From NCBI GenBank assembly GCA_001304015.1, contig LJUY01000037.1, forward strand, positions 1-25,989: a stretch of 25,989 nucleotides of DNA. Direction: 5' to 3'. The translations under genes and the position numbers were made by a program. Below, piece by piece: positions 15,026 to 22,858 of this stretch (positions are counted from its first letter, which is position 1; the number at the start of each line of letters is the position of its first letter). The notes under the pieces are model-generated. The model did not search any database. It saw only the letters and a list, made by a program, of their open reading frames with translations, and had not been told where the DNA came from. This DNA is from a candidate division Zixibacteria bacterium SM23_81. GTDB lineage: Bacteria > SM23-81.

Positions 15026-15229
15026 TTAGAGCTTCTCGTTAAGAAGCATCAGGTATTCCAAGAGCTTTTCCTGCTCTTCGGCAAGCTTTCTGGCTACATC
15101 GAACTCGCCCTTCTCAATAGCCCTCTGCATCTCCTGATCGAGAATCTCGATTTTGGCCTCCAAGCTTTTTCGATCCACCCGTCGGAAAGGCCTCGATTTA
15201 GTCACTTTTTTCTTACCTGTCGTCGCCAT
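15026..15229 (-). CDS. Small UVR-motif-like helical protein (67 aa)
   Basis: The product starts MATTGKKKVTKSRPFRR and continues with a helical segment LEAKIEILDQEMQRAIEKG then EFDVARKLAEEQEKL. The pattern of an acidic helix with EM..AIEKGEFDVAR.LAEE resembles the UVR motif of UvrB, UvrC and McsA, which mediates protein contact. ATG at 15229 is chosen because AGGTGAT lies just upstream; an in-frame TTG at 15256 would add nine residues. It has its own strong terminator at 14846-14877 and no close neighbour on its strand. Function is unknown; a link to nucleotide excision repair is suggested only by the motif and by uvrA lying about 1 kb downstream. Confidence 0.7.
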   Translation of the reverse strand: MATTGKKKVTKSRPFRRVDRKSLEAKIEILDQEMQRAIEKGEFDVARKLAEEQEKLLEYLMLLNEKL

Positions 15230-15381
15230 ATGATCACCTGGCTTCTTGAAACCCAAAAGCTAAAACTTGTGGTGCCGGAGCCCAGCCATGGTGAACTCCG
15301 TGGCATCGGCCTCGCGTGAATTTAATTTGAGCAAAAGCCATGCCAGTTTTGTACAGAAATCTTAAGGCCTCGGTGGTATCA

Positions 15382-15546
15382 CTAACGTCTTATGGAATAA
15401 TGCCTTAAATACTTTGTTCCTTCATCTAGAAACGTCTCTACCCAAGGAGCCCGTCCAGGATTTTCCTCACAAAAAGTCCGTTTGATCATATCTTGCAAAA
15501 TGCGAACAGCCCCCCAATTGCCTCTAATAGATTGTCGCTCAAACTT
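15382..15546 (-). other. Unassigned open stretch of 54 codons without a start codon at its head
   Basis: The minus frame is open from 15546 (just after TAA) to TAG at 15382 and would read through GNWGAVRILQDMIKR and ENPGRAPWVETFLDEG. The residues look protein-like, but the only ATG is inside and no ribosome site precedes it. It may be a remnant of a lost gene. The remaining bases of 15257-15577 show nothing recognisable. Confidence 0.25.
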
Positions 15547-15577
15547 TTAGTGTCAACCCAAAGCGGGCAAGTCTTTG

Positions 15578-15740
15578 TTAGTTCCGTGGCATCGCCGCCA
15601 TGCTGAATCCCTGGCTTTCAGGCCGCAGGTAGAGGGTTTGAGTGGGAAAGGCAAACTCGATGCCCTTTTCCTGAAAACGCCTCTTAATCTTCACATAATT
15701 CCTCGATGACCTCCAGGAATTGCTGGCACAGAGTTGAGCT
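15578..15740 (-). pseudogene. C-terminal remnant of an MscS-family mechanosensitive channel
   Basis: The minus strand reads KIKRRFQEKGIEFAFPTQTL then YLRPESQGF before TAA at 15578. The EKGIEFAFPTQTLYL block is characteristic of the C-terminal end of MscS-family channels. About ten codons upstream, QQFLEVIEEL is readable in a different frame, so the remnant is frameshifted as well as truncated. The rest of the channel is absent; the terminator of the upstream protease gene directly precedes the fragment. Confidence 0.6.
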
Positions 15741-15749
15741 CACAGTAAA

Positions 15750-15778
15750 CAAAAAGCCCCCAGAGAGACAAGGGGGCT
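15750..15778 (-). terminator. Intrinsic terminator of the C1 protease gene
   Basis: On the minus strand AGCCCCC (78-72 of 157xx) pairs with GGGGGCT (15761-15755) around a ten-base loop, followed by a T-run (15755-15751). It begins about 30 bases after the protease stop codon at 15810. Confidence 0.85.
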
Positions 15779-15809
15779 CATTGATATCCTCTGGTCGATG
15801 TGCAGATCC

Positions 15810-18620
15810 TCAGCGCAGCAGAACCATCCGCCTGGTTTCTCGAAACTGCCCAGCCTGCAGTCGACAAAAGTAGACGCCCGATCCCACATGGGCTCCACCG
15901 CTGTCTCTGCCATCCCATGTCACCCGGTGCTCCCCAACTTCATAGAACCCGCGGGCTAGGGTGGTCACCCTCTGCCCCAGGATGTTGTAGATCTCCAAGG
16001 TGAGCTGACCCTTCTCCGGTAGGGAAAAGCGAATTTGGGTCTCGGCGTTGAAAGGATTGGGATAGTTCTGCGACAGAGCGTATTGCCGAGGAGGCGCTGC
16101 ATGTCTCGAGTTATCTTCTATGCTCGTGCTGATGTTGTCGCCAAAGTAGCCTGTCCTGCGGCAATTACCCCGATACATAGGCCAGGGCATCTGCGAGCCC
16201 GCCGCCGATTTATAATCCCAGATAGAAAGGCCCGACGGGGTCCCCAGGGCGATTTCGAAATCTCCATCTTCGTCCAAGTCGACGATGGCGGCAGAAGAAA
16301 AAATTGCCCCCAAAGGCGGCGTGGGATATTCTTCCAGGAGAGATCCATCCCCAGCGAGAATATACAGCTTCTCTGCGGCAGTCCCGAAAATCACCTCTGG
16401 CAGGTTGTCGCCGTCTAGATCCACGATGGCCGGAGATGATTCGATGAAACCCTCGGCCTGAAATGGCCAGCCGGAAATCACGTCACCCCCGCCCTCCACT
16501 GCGTAGACCTTCCCGTTCTTGGAGGTGAAGACGATGTCCAGGTGATCATCGCCGTCAACATCTCCGATGGCCGGCGATGAGCGCACCATATGGCCACTGG
16601 AGAAGGCGAATTGGAGGCCACCCAAATGGTCGATGACGTAAAGAAATCCGTCATCGCAGCCGATGGCGATCTCTTTATGGCCGTCCTCATCGAGATCGGC
16701 CAGAGACGGCGCGGATACGACCATGCCGCCAGTGATCAGGGGAAATCCCGGGAGCGACTGACCATCGCTGGAGGAGATGGCGTGGACCTTTTTATCCACA
16801 TCTCCAATAACGATGTCCAAGGCGCCGTCAGCATCTAGATGGGCCACAGCGGGGGCGGCGAAAGTGGCTCCGCCCAAGCTGACCGGAAAGGGTCCGTAAT
16901 CGGTGCCGTCATCCTGAAGCACATATAAATAACCATCCAGAGCCCCCACGATGGTTTCCAGATGACCGTTGCCATCCAGATCGGACAAGGCGGGGGTGGA
17001 CAGCACGGCTCCCCCCACTCCTCTGGCGAAGAGGCGGGAGCCAGAGCTGGTGAAGGCATACACCGTGTCATTGCTGCTGGCGAAGACGATCTCCAGGTGC
17101 CCATCGCCGTCCACATCTCCCACCGCCGCAGAACCCCAAACGCTTCCAGAGACATCCACTGGAAAGCCGGGCTCCTCTTGGCCCAGCCGATCCCACACGT
17201 GAAGGGAGCCCAGATAATCGACGGCCAACACCTCCATTGCCGCATCTCCGTCCAAGTTCATGACCAGAGGTGAAGAGCGCACGGTGGTGCCCACATCCAC
17301 CGGCCAGCCGCGCTGATCGTAGGTCACATGGAGATTGAAATCCAAGGCGATAGTATAGGTCCCGGCGTTCGCCGAGACATCTAGGAACAGAGGGATCTCA
17401 GCCACACCTATGTCTTCGTCCACGCTAAGGCTGAACTCATCGCTTGTATTCCAGGCGATCTGGCCCGAAAGGATGGTCCCCTGGAAAGTGGCCAAGCTGT
17501 CTAAAATTGTGATCCGTGGATCGAAACAGGAGAGAGTCGCGGACACGTCCGTGGCTTGGTCCCAGGACTGTTGATTTTGGAGGCTGACCTGCAACCGAGC
17601 CGTCTCTCCAGGATTCAGAACCCCATCGCCATCACCCTGGATGTCCTCAACGGCGTATTCGTGAAACTTTAAACTGGGGTATTCGGCGGGCTCGGGAACG
17701 ACCCAAGCCACGTAGGACTCTATTTCGCTCTCGTTGGTGCCCTTGCGGATGCGAAACCAGCCCCCTTCCCCCCAGTCGGCCCCCCAACTGTTTTTACAGA
17801 TCCAGCTGCCTTCCTCGTCGTCCCATCCAACGATCGCGACGATGTGCCCTCCCGCCACCACATCTGTGGTGCGCTCATACACACCGGAGGAATATCCAAA
17901 GAAATCGTTGTATACCAGCAGGTAGGCAGCTAAGGGGCTGCTCAAAAGTGCATTCTTGATGGCAGTCTCCGAATACGGGGTGACCAGTCCCCAATTGGAA
18001 AGTTTTCTTGCCCTCATCTGCCAGTCCCCACAGGTTTCACCGCAGGGGGCGCCGGACGAGTTGTCCATGGCCCGATAGGGATAGCAATCCTCATCGGGGG
18101 CACCCTGCGACGTGAGGAAATTTAAGCAAGGTGCGACACTCCAGCCATACTCACAGCTTCCTCCTCCGCATGAGAAGATGTGCTGCTCCGAGAGATCGAA
18201 GGTTGGCTCTGGTGCCCCGAAATAAATGCTGATGGAGGCCTCAAACGCGGCCATACAGCCAAATGCCACGCAACTACCGCAGCCGGCCTGATCCCTGACG
18301 GAGGTGGTCCAATTATGCTCATCGTAGTCTCGCCAGTCCAGTCTGGTGAGACTGGCGGCCTGAGGAAAGAATAAGGGTGGAGATTTGATATCCCCGGGGT
18401 CAGGAACGGGACGCTGAGCGCCGCACAAACGCCGCCGCTCCTCTGGCGAAAGCCTTAAAACGGAGGTCTCTCTAGCTTCCCACTGAGCTCCTTTCTCCAC
18501 AATGGCCCGCTGTATCTCCTCTAATGTGAGGACATCCTCGGCCTGAGCAAGGGCAGCCCAGGCTACCAGCAGCAACAGCATACTCCACACAAGAATACAA
18601 GTTCGCAGCAATTCTCTCAT
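15810..18620 (-). CDS. Secreted papain-like (C1) cysteine protease with FG-GAP/VCBS-type propeller and FlgD-like C-terminal tail
   Basis: The 936-residue protein has a signal peptide with an AQA site at residue 27. The C1 domain shows Gln111 and Cys117 in DQAGCGSC, His259 in GGHIVAIVGWDD and Asn277 in CKNSWG, the full papain catalytic set with correct Gln-Cys spacing. Six or more extra cysteines suggest disulfides. A CARDB-like segment (about 325-435) is followed by eight repeats of about 45 residues with acidic D.DGDG.LEI cores (about 435-830), probably one beta-propeller. The last ~85 residues hold QNYPNPFNAETQIRF, IYNILGQRV and GSGVYFCRL, the FlgD-like/type IX-like tail used for surface attachment or secretion in FCB and related phyla. 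ATG at 18620 has GAGGAG six bases upstream. It is monocistronic, ending in a strong terminator. Substrate is unknown. Confidence 0.9.
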   Translation of the reverse strand: MRELLRTCILVWSMLLLLVAWAALAQAEDVLTLEEIQRAIVEKGAQWEARETSVLRLSPEERRRLCGAQRPVPDPGDIKSPPLFFPQAASLTRLDWRDYDEHNWTTSVRDQAGCGSCVAFGCMAAFEASISIYFGAPEPTFDLSEQHIFSCGGGSCEYGWSVAPCLNFLTSQGAPDEDCYPYRAMDNSSGAPCGETCGDWQMRARKLSNWGLVTPYSETAIKNALLSSPLAAYLLVYNDFFGYSSGVYERTTDVVAGGHIVAIVGWDDEEGSWICKNSWGADWGEGGWFRIRKGTNESEIESYVAWVVPEPAEYPSLKFHEYAVEDIQGDGDGVLNPGETARLQVSLQNQQSWDQATDVSATLSCFDPRITILDSLATFQGTILSGQIAWNTSDEFSLSVDEDIGVAEIPLFLDVSANAGTYTIALDFNLHVTYDQRGWPVDVGTTVRSSPLVMNLDGDAAMEVLAVDYLGSLHVWDRLGQEEPGFPVDVSGSVWGSAAVGDVDGDGHLEIVFASSNDTVYAFTSSGSRLFARGVGGAVLSTPALSDLDGNGHLETIVGALDGYLYVLQDDGTDYGPFPVSLGGATFAAPAVAHLDADGALDIVIGDVDKKVHAISSSDGQSLPGFPLITGGMVVSAPSLADLDEDGHKEIAIGCDDGFLYVIDHLGGLQFAFSSGHMVRSSPAIGDVDGDDHLDIVFTSKNGKVYAVEGGGDVISGWPFQAEGFIESSPAIVDLDGDNLPEVIFGTAAEKLYILAGDGSLLEEYPTPPLGAIFSSAAIVDLDEDGDFEIALGTPSGLSIWDYKSAAGSQMPWPMYRGNCRRTGYFGDNISTSIEDNSRHAAPPRQYALSQNYPNPFNAETQIRFSLPEKGQLTLEIYNILGQRVTTLARGFYEVGEHRVTWDGRDSGGAHVGSGVYFCRLQAGQFRETRRMVLLR

Positions 18621-18716
18621 CTACATCTCCTCTTCGGCTACAATGTATCTGTCTCTTCGGCTCATTGAGTGAACTTTGACATGCCCGTTGAAAATCCTGC
18701 TCCCGAAAAGAATCTG

Positions 18717-18745
18717 TTGACCTGAGTATGGAAAAATGATAAGTT
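18717..18745 (+). promoter_or_regulatory. Weak candidate promoter for the WHy lipoprotein
   Basis: TTGACC (18717-18722), a 17-base spacer and TAAGTT (18740-18745) lie about 60 bases before the ATG at 18804. The -35 is good and the -10 poor, so support is limited. Confidence 0.3.
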
Positions 18746-18803
18746 AATACATCGGTGTCAAAACTTCATAAGGTCGTTGCCCAACTTGATGGAGGGAGCG
18801 AAG

Positions 18804-19691
18804 ATGAAAAACGTCATACAAAGAAGAAATTCAGGAGTTATTGGCCTGTGCCTGATCTTAAGCGTTGTGCTTTTCAGCGCTTGCTCTACACTGCGTGGTC
18901 TCCTTGGCCAAGCCACGATTCAGCGCCCTCAAATCGATTTCATTGGGGCCAAGTTGACCGGCCTTTCATTTGATAAAGCCAGCTTTCTGTTTGATCTCCA
19001 AATCCGGAATCCGAACTCCCTAGGAGTGAAGCTGGCCGGTTTCGGTTACGACCTGTCCATCAACGGCAACTCTTTCCTGAAGGGCAGAGAGAACAAAGAG
19101 CTCAATATTGAAGCCCAGGGAGAAACTATCTTCCAGATCCCCCTGACGCTCAGTTACAGCCATCTCTACCAGGTATTCCAGTCGTTGCTCCAACAGGATA
19201 GTGCGTCCTACCAATTGAAGTGCGACTTGTCCTTCGACCTTCCAGGCTTGGGCCTGGTACAAATTCCGGTGAGCAAAGGAGGCGATTTCCCCTTACCCAA
19301 GCTTCCCACGGTAAATGTGGCCAAGATCGAACTCAAACGTCTAGAACTCTCCGGAGCAGACCTTCTGTTGGGAATCCAAGTCAATAATCCCAACGTTTTT
19401 TCAATGATCATGGAGGGAATGCAATATCGGCTCAACATCAACGGCCAGCCCTGGGCATCGGGGGAAACGGGAACGAGGGTTCAGATCACGGAAAAAGGAA
19501 ATAACCTTCTGGAGATCCCCATCTTCCTTAACTTCCTCCAGATAGGGCAGTCGGCTTACCAGGCGCTGGCCGAAGGCCAACGCCTCAACTACCAGTTCCA
19601 CGGGGATCTGGACCTGTCCTCATCGCTCTCGCTTTTGGGACGAACACACCTCCCCTTTCATCGCTCAGGTCAAATCGAGGTGTTCAAGTGA
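18804..19691 (+). CDS. Lipoprotein with two LEA14/WHy domains
   Basis: The 295-residue product has a lipoprotein signal: basic start, hydrophobic stretch and LFSAC with Cys27 as the lipidation site; Ser at +2 favours the outer membrane over inner-membrane retention. Two similar domains follow. The first (about 35-150) contains FDLQIRNPNSLGVKL and YDLSINGNSF; the second (about 165-290) contains LLGIQVNNPNVFSM and YRLNINGQPWASG. The NPN motif in each is the hallmark of LEA14/WHy (water stress and hypersensitive response) domains, which bind or shield hydrophobic surfaces. ATG at 18804 is preferred because GGAGG lies eight bases upstream; upstream in-frame starts (18777 TTG, 18789 ATG) lack one. 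It diverges from the protease gene and converges on recJ. The precise function in bacteria is not known. Confidence 0.88.
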   Translation: MKNVIQRRNSGVIGLCLILSVVLFSACSTLRGLLGQATIQRPQIDFIGAKLTGLSFDKASFLFDLQIRNPNSLGVKLAGFGYDLSINGNSFLKGRENKELNIEAQGETIFQIPLTLSYSHLYQVFQSLLQQDSASYQLKCDLSFDLPGLGLVQIPVSKGGDFPLPKLPTVNVAKIELKRLELSGADLLLGIQVNNPNVFSMIMEGMQYRLNINGQPWASGETGTRVQITEKGNNLLEIPIFLNFLQIGQSAYQALAEGQRLNYQFHGDLDLSSSLSLLGRTHLPFHRSGQIEVFK

Positions 19692-19743
19692 TCACAAACT
19701 CAAAATAACCAAATCGGTTCTCGATGTCAAGGCTGCTGTAACT

Positions 19744-21396
19744 CTAAACTACTTTCACATCTTCGATGATGACCCTGGGCGTCTTGTCTTGTGATGTTCC
19801 CAGAGTATAGATCACGTCGGCCGCTTTTGCCGAAGCCAGGGTTTCCAGGATGCCTGGTCGTATCCAATCATTGTTGGCAAATTGAAAAGCGACGGAGTTG
19901 ACCGTTCCCAGGGAGTCATCCTCTTGGGGCTCTGGAAAAATCTCGATGTGTGCCCTCTGACAGCAAAATTGCGGAGCTGCATTGGCCTGCCCGAAAGGAA
20001 TCAGCTGGCTTAGCTCAGCCAGCAGGTTTCCATCAACCCTAGCTGGATCCAGAAGGGCATCAATTCTCAGAAAGGGAGGGGAAAATCGCCAGCCGGAAAT
20101 CTCCTGGGCGTACTGATTTATTCTCAGGCGAAACTCGTTGATGTTCTTGGGATCCATGGAGAATCCCCCAGCCCCCCTGTGGCCCCCATACTGAATGAAC
20201 AGATCCTGACAATATTTGAAGGCCGCGAAGATGTCGAAGCCCAGCGGAGCGCGGCCTTCACCCACCACTTGCTCCCCCTTGAATCCGATAACCACCGCTG
20301 CCTGACTATAATGTCTCCGAATGGCGCTGGCACAAGCCCCCAGGACTCGAAGGGGCGTGTCTCGGTCGACGATGACGATGACCGTAGATTCGAACAGCCT
20401 CTTTTCATGAACCCTGGCCAGCACTTGCTCGCACGCGCTTTGGGTTTCCTGACGTTGACGTCGGCTCTGTTCCAGCAAATTCACGGCAATCCCCTCAGCT
20501 TCCTCCGGCTCATCTGTCAACAGGAGCCGAGCAGATGAATATTTGCCATTATGGCTGATTCCAAATTTCAGGGCACCGATCAATTCCTGTTGCCAATCCT
20601 TCCCCGTCATCAAGCGGCGCAGAGCAGCAATACCCACTCGCGATGAGCTCTTCAGGATATCATAACCCAGGCGGCTGAAGATCCGATTATCGTTGACCAA
20701 GGGCACACGATCGGCAATGGTTCCCAGGGCCGCCAAGTCCAAGAATTGCTTAAACTCAAAATCGGATTCGCCGGAAAGCGCCCTGGCTACTTGGAAAGCA
20801 ACTCCCACACCCGCCAGATTGCGAAAGGGATATTGACAATCTCCCCGTTTGGGATTGACCACGGCCAGGGCTCGCGGCAACCCGTCGTGAATCTCGTGGT
20901 GGTCGGTAATCACCACGTCAATGCCCAGCTCCCGAGCCATGTCGACCCCGGGGAAATCGCTGGTCTCGCTGTCCACGGAAACGATGAGCTTGACTCCCCT
21001 CTTATCAAACGCCTCCAGTACTTTCCGTCGAAATCCATAGCCCTCAGTGGCCCGATTGGGGATATAGTCATCGGCGCTGGCACCCAAACGCCTCAGAGTC
21101 TCCATCATAATGGTGGTGCTGGTGGCACCATCCACATCATCATGCCCGAAAACCACAATTTTCTCGTGATCGGTGATAGCCTTCCAGATTCTTCCCACAG
21201 CCAGCTCGATATCCGGTAACAGAAAATGGTTGTTGAGATGAGATATCTGGGGATGCAGAAATTTCTCCGCCTCCCCTGGCTCCTCTATTCCTCTGCTGAT
21301 CAGAATGGTGGCCAACAAGGGGGAAATGCCCAATTGGCGGCTGATCCAGTCGCGTTTCTCTTCATCTATCTCGTTGATAACCCACTGTTTGGCCAC
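19744..21396 (-). CDS. recJ: RecJ-like single-stranded DNA exonuclease (DHH/DHHA1)
   Basis: RecJ degrades single-stranded DNA 5' to 3' in recombination and repair. The 550-residue protein has the DHH phosphoesterase core: GHDDVDGATST at 84-94, a motif II with Asp142 in SVDSETSDF, ITDHHE with DHH at 165-167, NLAGVGVAFQ, and LDLAALGTIADRVPL. The DHHA1 domain carries GGHRGAGGFSM. Length is normal. Motif I starts with His instead of the first Asp of DYDxDG, and motif II reads DSETS where most RecJ have DNGIS; the metal-binding Asp residues are kept. GTG at 21396 is chosen because GAGG lies five bases upstream and it begins seven bases after the ltaE stop; longer starts overlap ltaE. It could be a RecJ paralogue and not the main RecJ. 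It is cotranscribed with ltaE. Confidence 0.88.
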   Translation of the reverse strand: MAKQWVINEIDEEKRDWISRQLGISPLLATILISRGIEEPGEAEKFLHPQISHLNNHFLLPDIELAVGRIWKAITDHEKIVVFGHDDVDGATSTTIMMETLRRLGASADDYIPNRATEGYGFRRKVLEAFDKRGVKLIVSVDSETSDFPGVDMARELGIDVVITDHHEIHDGLPRALAVVNPKRGDCQYPFRNLAGVGVAFQVARALSGESDFEFKQFLDLAALGTIADRVPLVNDNRIFSRLGYDILKSSSRVGIAALRRLMTGKDWQQELIGALKFGISHNGKYSSARLLLTDEPEEAEGIAVNLLEQSRRQRQETQSACEQVLARVHEKRLFESTVIVIVDRDTPLRVLGACASAIRRHYSQAAVVIGFKGEQVVGEGRAPLGFDIFAAFKYCQDLFIQYGGHRGAGGFSMDPKNINEFRLRINQYAQEISGWRFSPPFLRIDALLDPARVDGNLLAELSQLIPFGQANAAPQFCCQRAHIEIFPEPQEDDSLGTVNSVAFQFANNDWIRPGILETLASAKAADVIYTLGTSQDKTPRVIIEDVKVV

Positions 21397-21403
21397 AGTA
21401 ACC

Positions 21404-22447
21404 TCACAATTTGGGGTCTGAGAAAGTCTTCTGGAAAACACCGATGGCCTCCAAAACGTCCTCCTCATCCACGTCCAGATGGGTCACGGCCCTGATCTTT
21501 GTGGGCCCGAAAACGACCACCATGCACCCGTTCTCCTGGAGCTTTTCCACTGCCTGGAAGGAGTCCATGCCCAGGGCGGCGATGTCCATGACCACGATGT
21601 TGGTCTGCACCGTGTCTATGTCGATCTCGATGCCCGGGATTCGGCTGACCTGCTCGGCGAAGAGCCTGGCGTTTTTATGGTCTTCGCTCAGGCGTTCGAT
21701 GTTGTTCTCCAAAGCATAGATGCCGGCGGCAGCCAGGATGCCCACCTGGCGCATGCCCCCGCCGTACATCTTGCGGTACCGGCGGCAGCGCTTGATGAAA
21801 TCCCTCTGACCCACTATCATCGATCCCACCGGGGCTCCTAGGCCTTTGGAGAGGCAGATGCTCACCGAGTCGAAATGGCGGGCATATTCGTTGGCGGGAA
21901 TCCCAGAGGCCATGCTGGCGTTGAACAGGCGGGCGCCGTCCAGATGCATGCGCAGGTCCCTGACCTTGGCAAGCCGGGAGATGCGTTTGATCTCTTCGAT
22001 GGGATAGACAACTCCCCCGGCGCGATTATGGGTGTTCTCCAGACATATCAAAGAGGTGCGCGGCAGGTGCACATCATCGGCCCGGATGGCCTCGCTAACT
22101 TGCTCGGCGGTTAAAATACCATGGTGACCTTGCAGAGCGGCCAGCTGCACTCCTGACAGGACGGCATGGGCGGCTACCTCGTAGTTGTAGGTATGGCAAT
22201 CCCGCTCTACAATCACCTCATCCCCCGGCTGAGTGTGAGCATTGATGGCTACCTGGTTGGCCATGGTACCGCTGGGCACGAACAGGGCCGCTTCTTTGCC
22301 CAGGATGGTGACCAACATCTCTTCCAGGCGTTTGACGGTGGGGTCATCCTCGAAAACGTCGTCTCCCACCTCCGCCTTGAAGATGGCCTCCCGCATCCCG
22401 GGCGAGGGCCTGGTGACGGTATCGCTGCGCAGGTCGATGACTTTCAT
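21404..22447 (-). CDS. ltaE: Low-specificity L-threonine aldolase
   Basis: This PLP enzyme splits L-threonine or L-allo-threonine to glycine and acetaldehyde. The 347-residue protein begins [19 protein letters not shown] and has [34 protein letters not shown] at 168-177, and the PLP lysine Lys201 in [14 protein letters not shown], followed by [13 protein letters not shown]. All are family hallmarks and the length is typical. ATG at 22447 has AAGGTG seven bases upstream. It is the first gene of an ltaE-recJ transcript driven by a consensus promoter at 22503-22531. It supplies glycine, as used by gcvT and thi4 elsewhere in the window, but there is no direct evidence that they are linked. Confidence 0.96.
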   Translation of the reverse strand: MKVIDLRSDTVTRPSPGMREAIFKAEVGDDVFEDDPTVKRLEEMLVTILGKEAALFVPSGTMANQVAINAHTQPGDEVIVERDCHTYNYEVAAHAVLSGVQLAALQGHHGILTAEQVSEAIRADDVHLPRTSLICLENTHNRAGGVVYPIEEIKRISRLAKVRDLRMHLDGARLFNASMASGIPANEYARHFDSVSICLSKGLGAPVGSMIVGQRDFIKRCRRYRKMYGGGMRQVGILAAAGIYALENNIERLSEDHKNARLFAEQVSRIPGIEIDIDTVQTNIVVMDIAALGMDSFQAVEKLQENGCMVVVFGPTKIRAVTHLDVDEEDVLEAIGVFQKTFSDPKL

Positions 22448-22502
22448 GAAATCACCTTCTTATAGGATAGGACCGACTGCCAGATAATTGATTTAGCCTA
22501 TT

Positions 22503-22531
22503 ATTATAACGCAAAAGCATGATTGTGTCAA
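22503..22531 (-). promoter_or_regulatory. Consensus sigma70 promoter for ltaE-recJ
   Basis: TTGACA (22531-22526), a 17-base spacer and TATAAT (22508-22503) match both hexamers perfectly on the minus strand. Transcription should start near 22496, about 49 bases before the ltaE ATG. Confidence 0.85.
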
Positions 22532-22688
22532 TGAGAAAAGAGAGGAAATCGGGGATCGTTTCTGGAAAACTTTTGACTTGTAAGCCTTCTTGTCGCCACT
22601 AGTTTTTTGGACGACAAACGCCACACGAAATCCGACATACGGTACGCTTATGGAGACCACAAACCGACAGACGAATAGCCAGTGGGGG

Positions 22689-22712
22689 GAGCTCGGGAAC
22701 TGTTCTGAGCTC
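22689..22712. promoter_or_regulatory. Dyad just upstream of the fibre-gene promoter; possible operator
   Basis: GAGCTC (22689-22694) and GAGCTC (22707-22712) flank a perfect GAAC-T-GTTC dyad (22697-22705), making a 24-base imperfect palindrome. It ends 12 bases before the -35 at 22725, a typical place for an activator or repressor site. The regulator is unknown. Confidence 0.35.
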
Positions 22713-22724
22713 TTCAATATCTCC

Positions 22725-22753
22725 TTGACAGATATGAGAACTTGTGATACAAT
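22725..22753 (+). promoter_or_regulatory. Near-consensus sigma70 promoter for the surface fibre gene
   Basis: TTGACA (22725-22730), a 17-base spacer and TACAAT (22748-22753) form a strong promoter. The start would be near 22760, giving a leader of about 100 bases with AAAGGAGG before the ATG at 22859. Confidence 0.85.
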
Positions 22754-22858
22754 GAAGATAAACGACCTTAGTTCTGAGCAATGGATAAAAGAGGTACCGA
22801 TTCATCGAGTTCAGTGCTCTCTTGTTTCATAACTCTCAATCCAAAAGGAGGTTCTACC

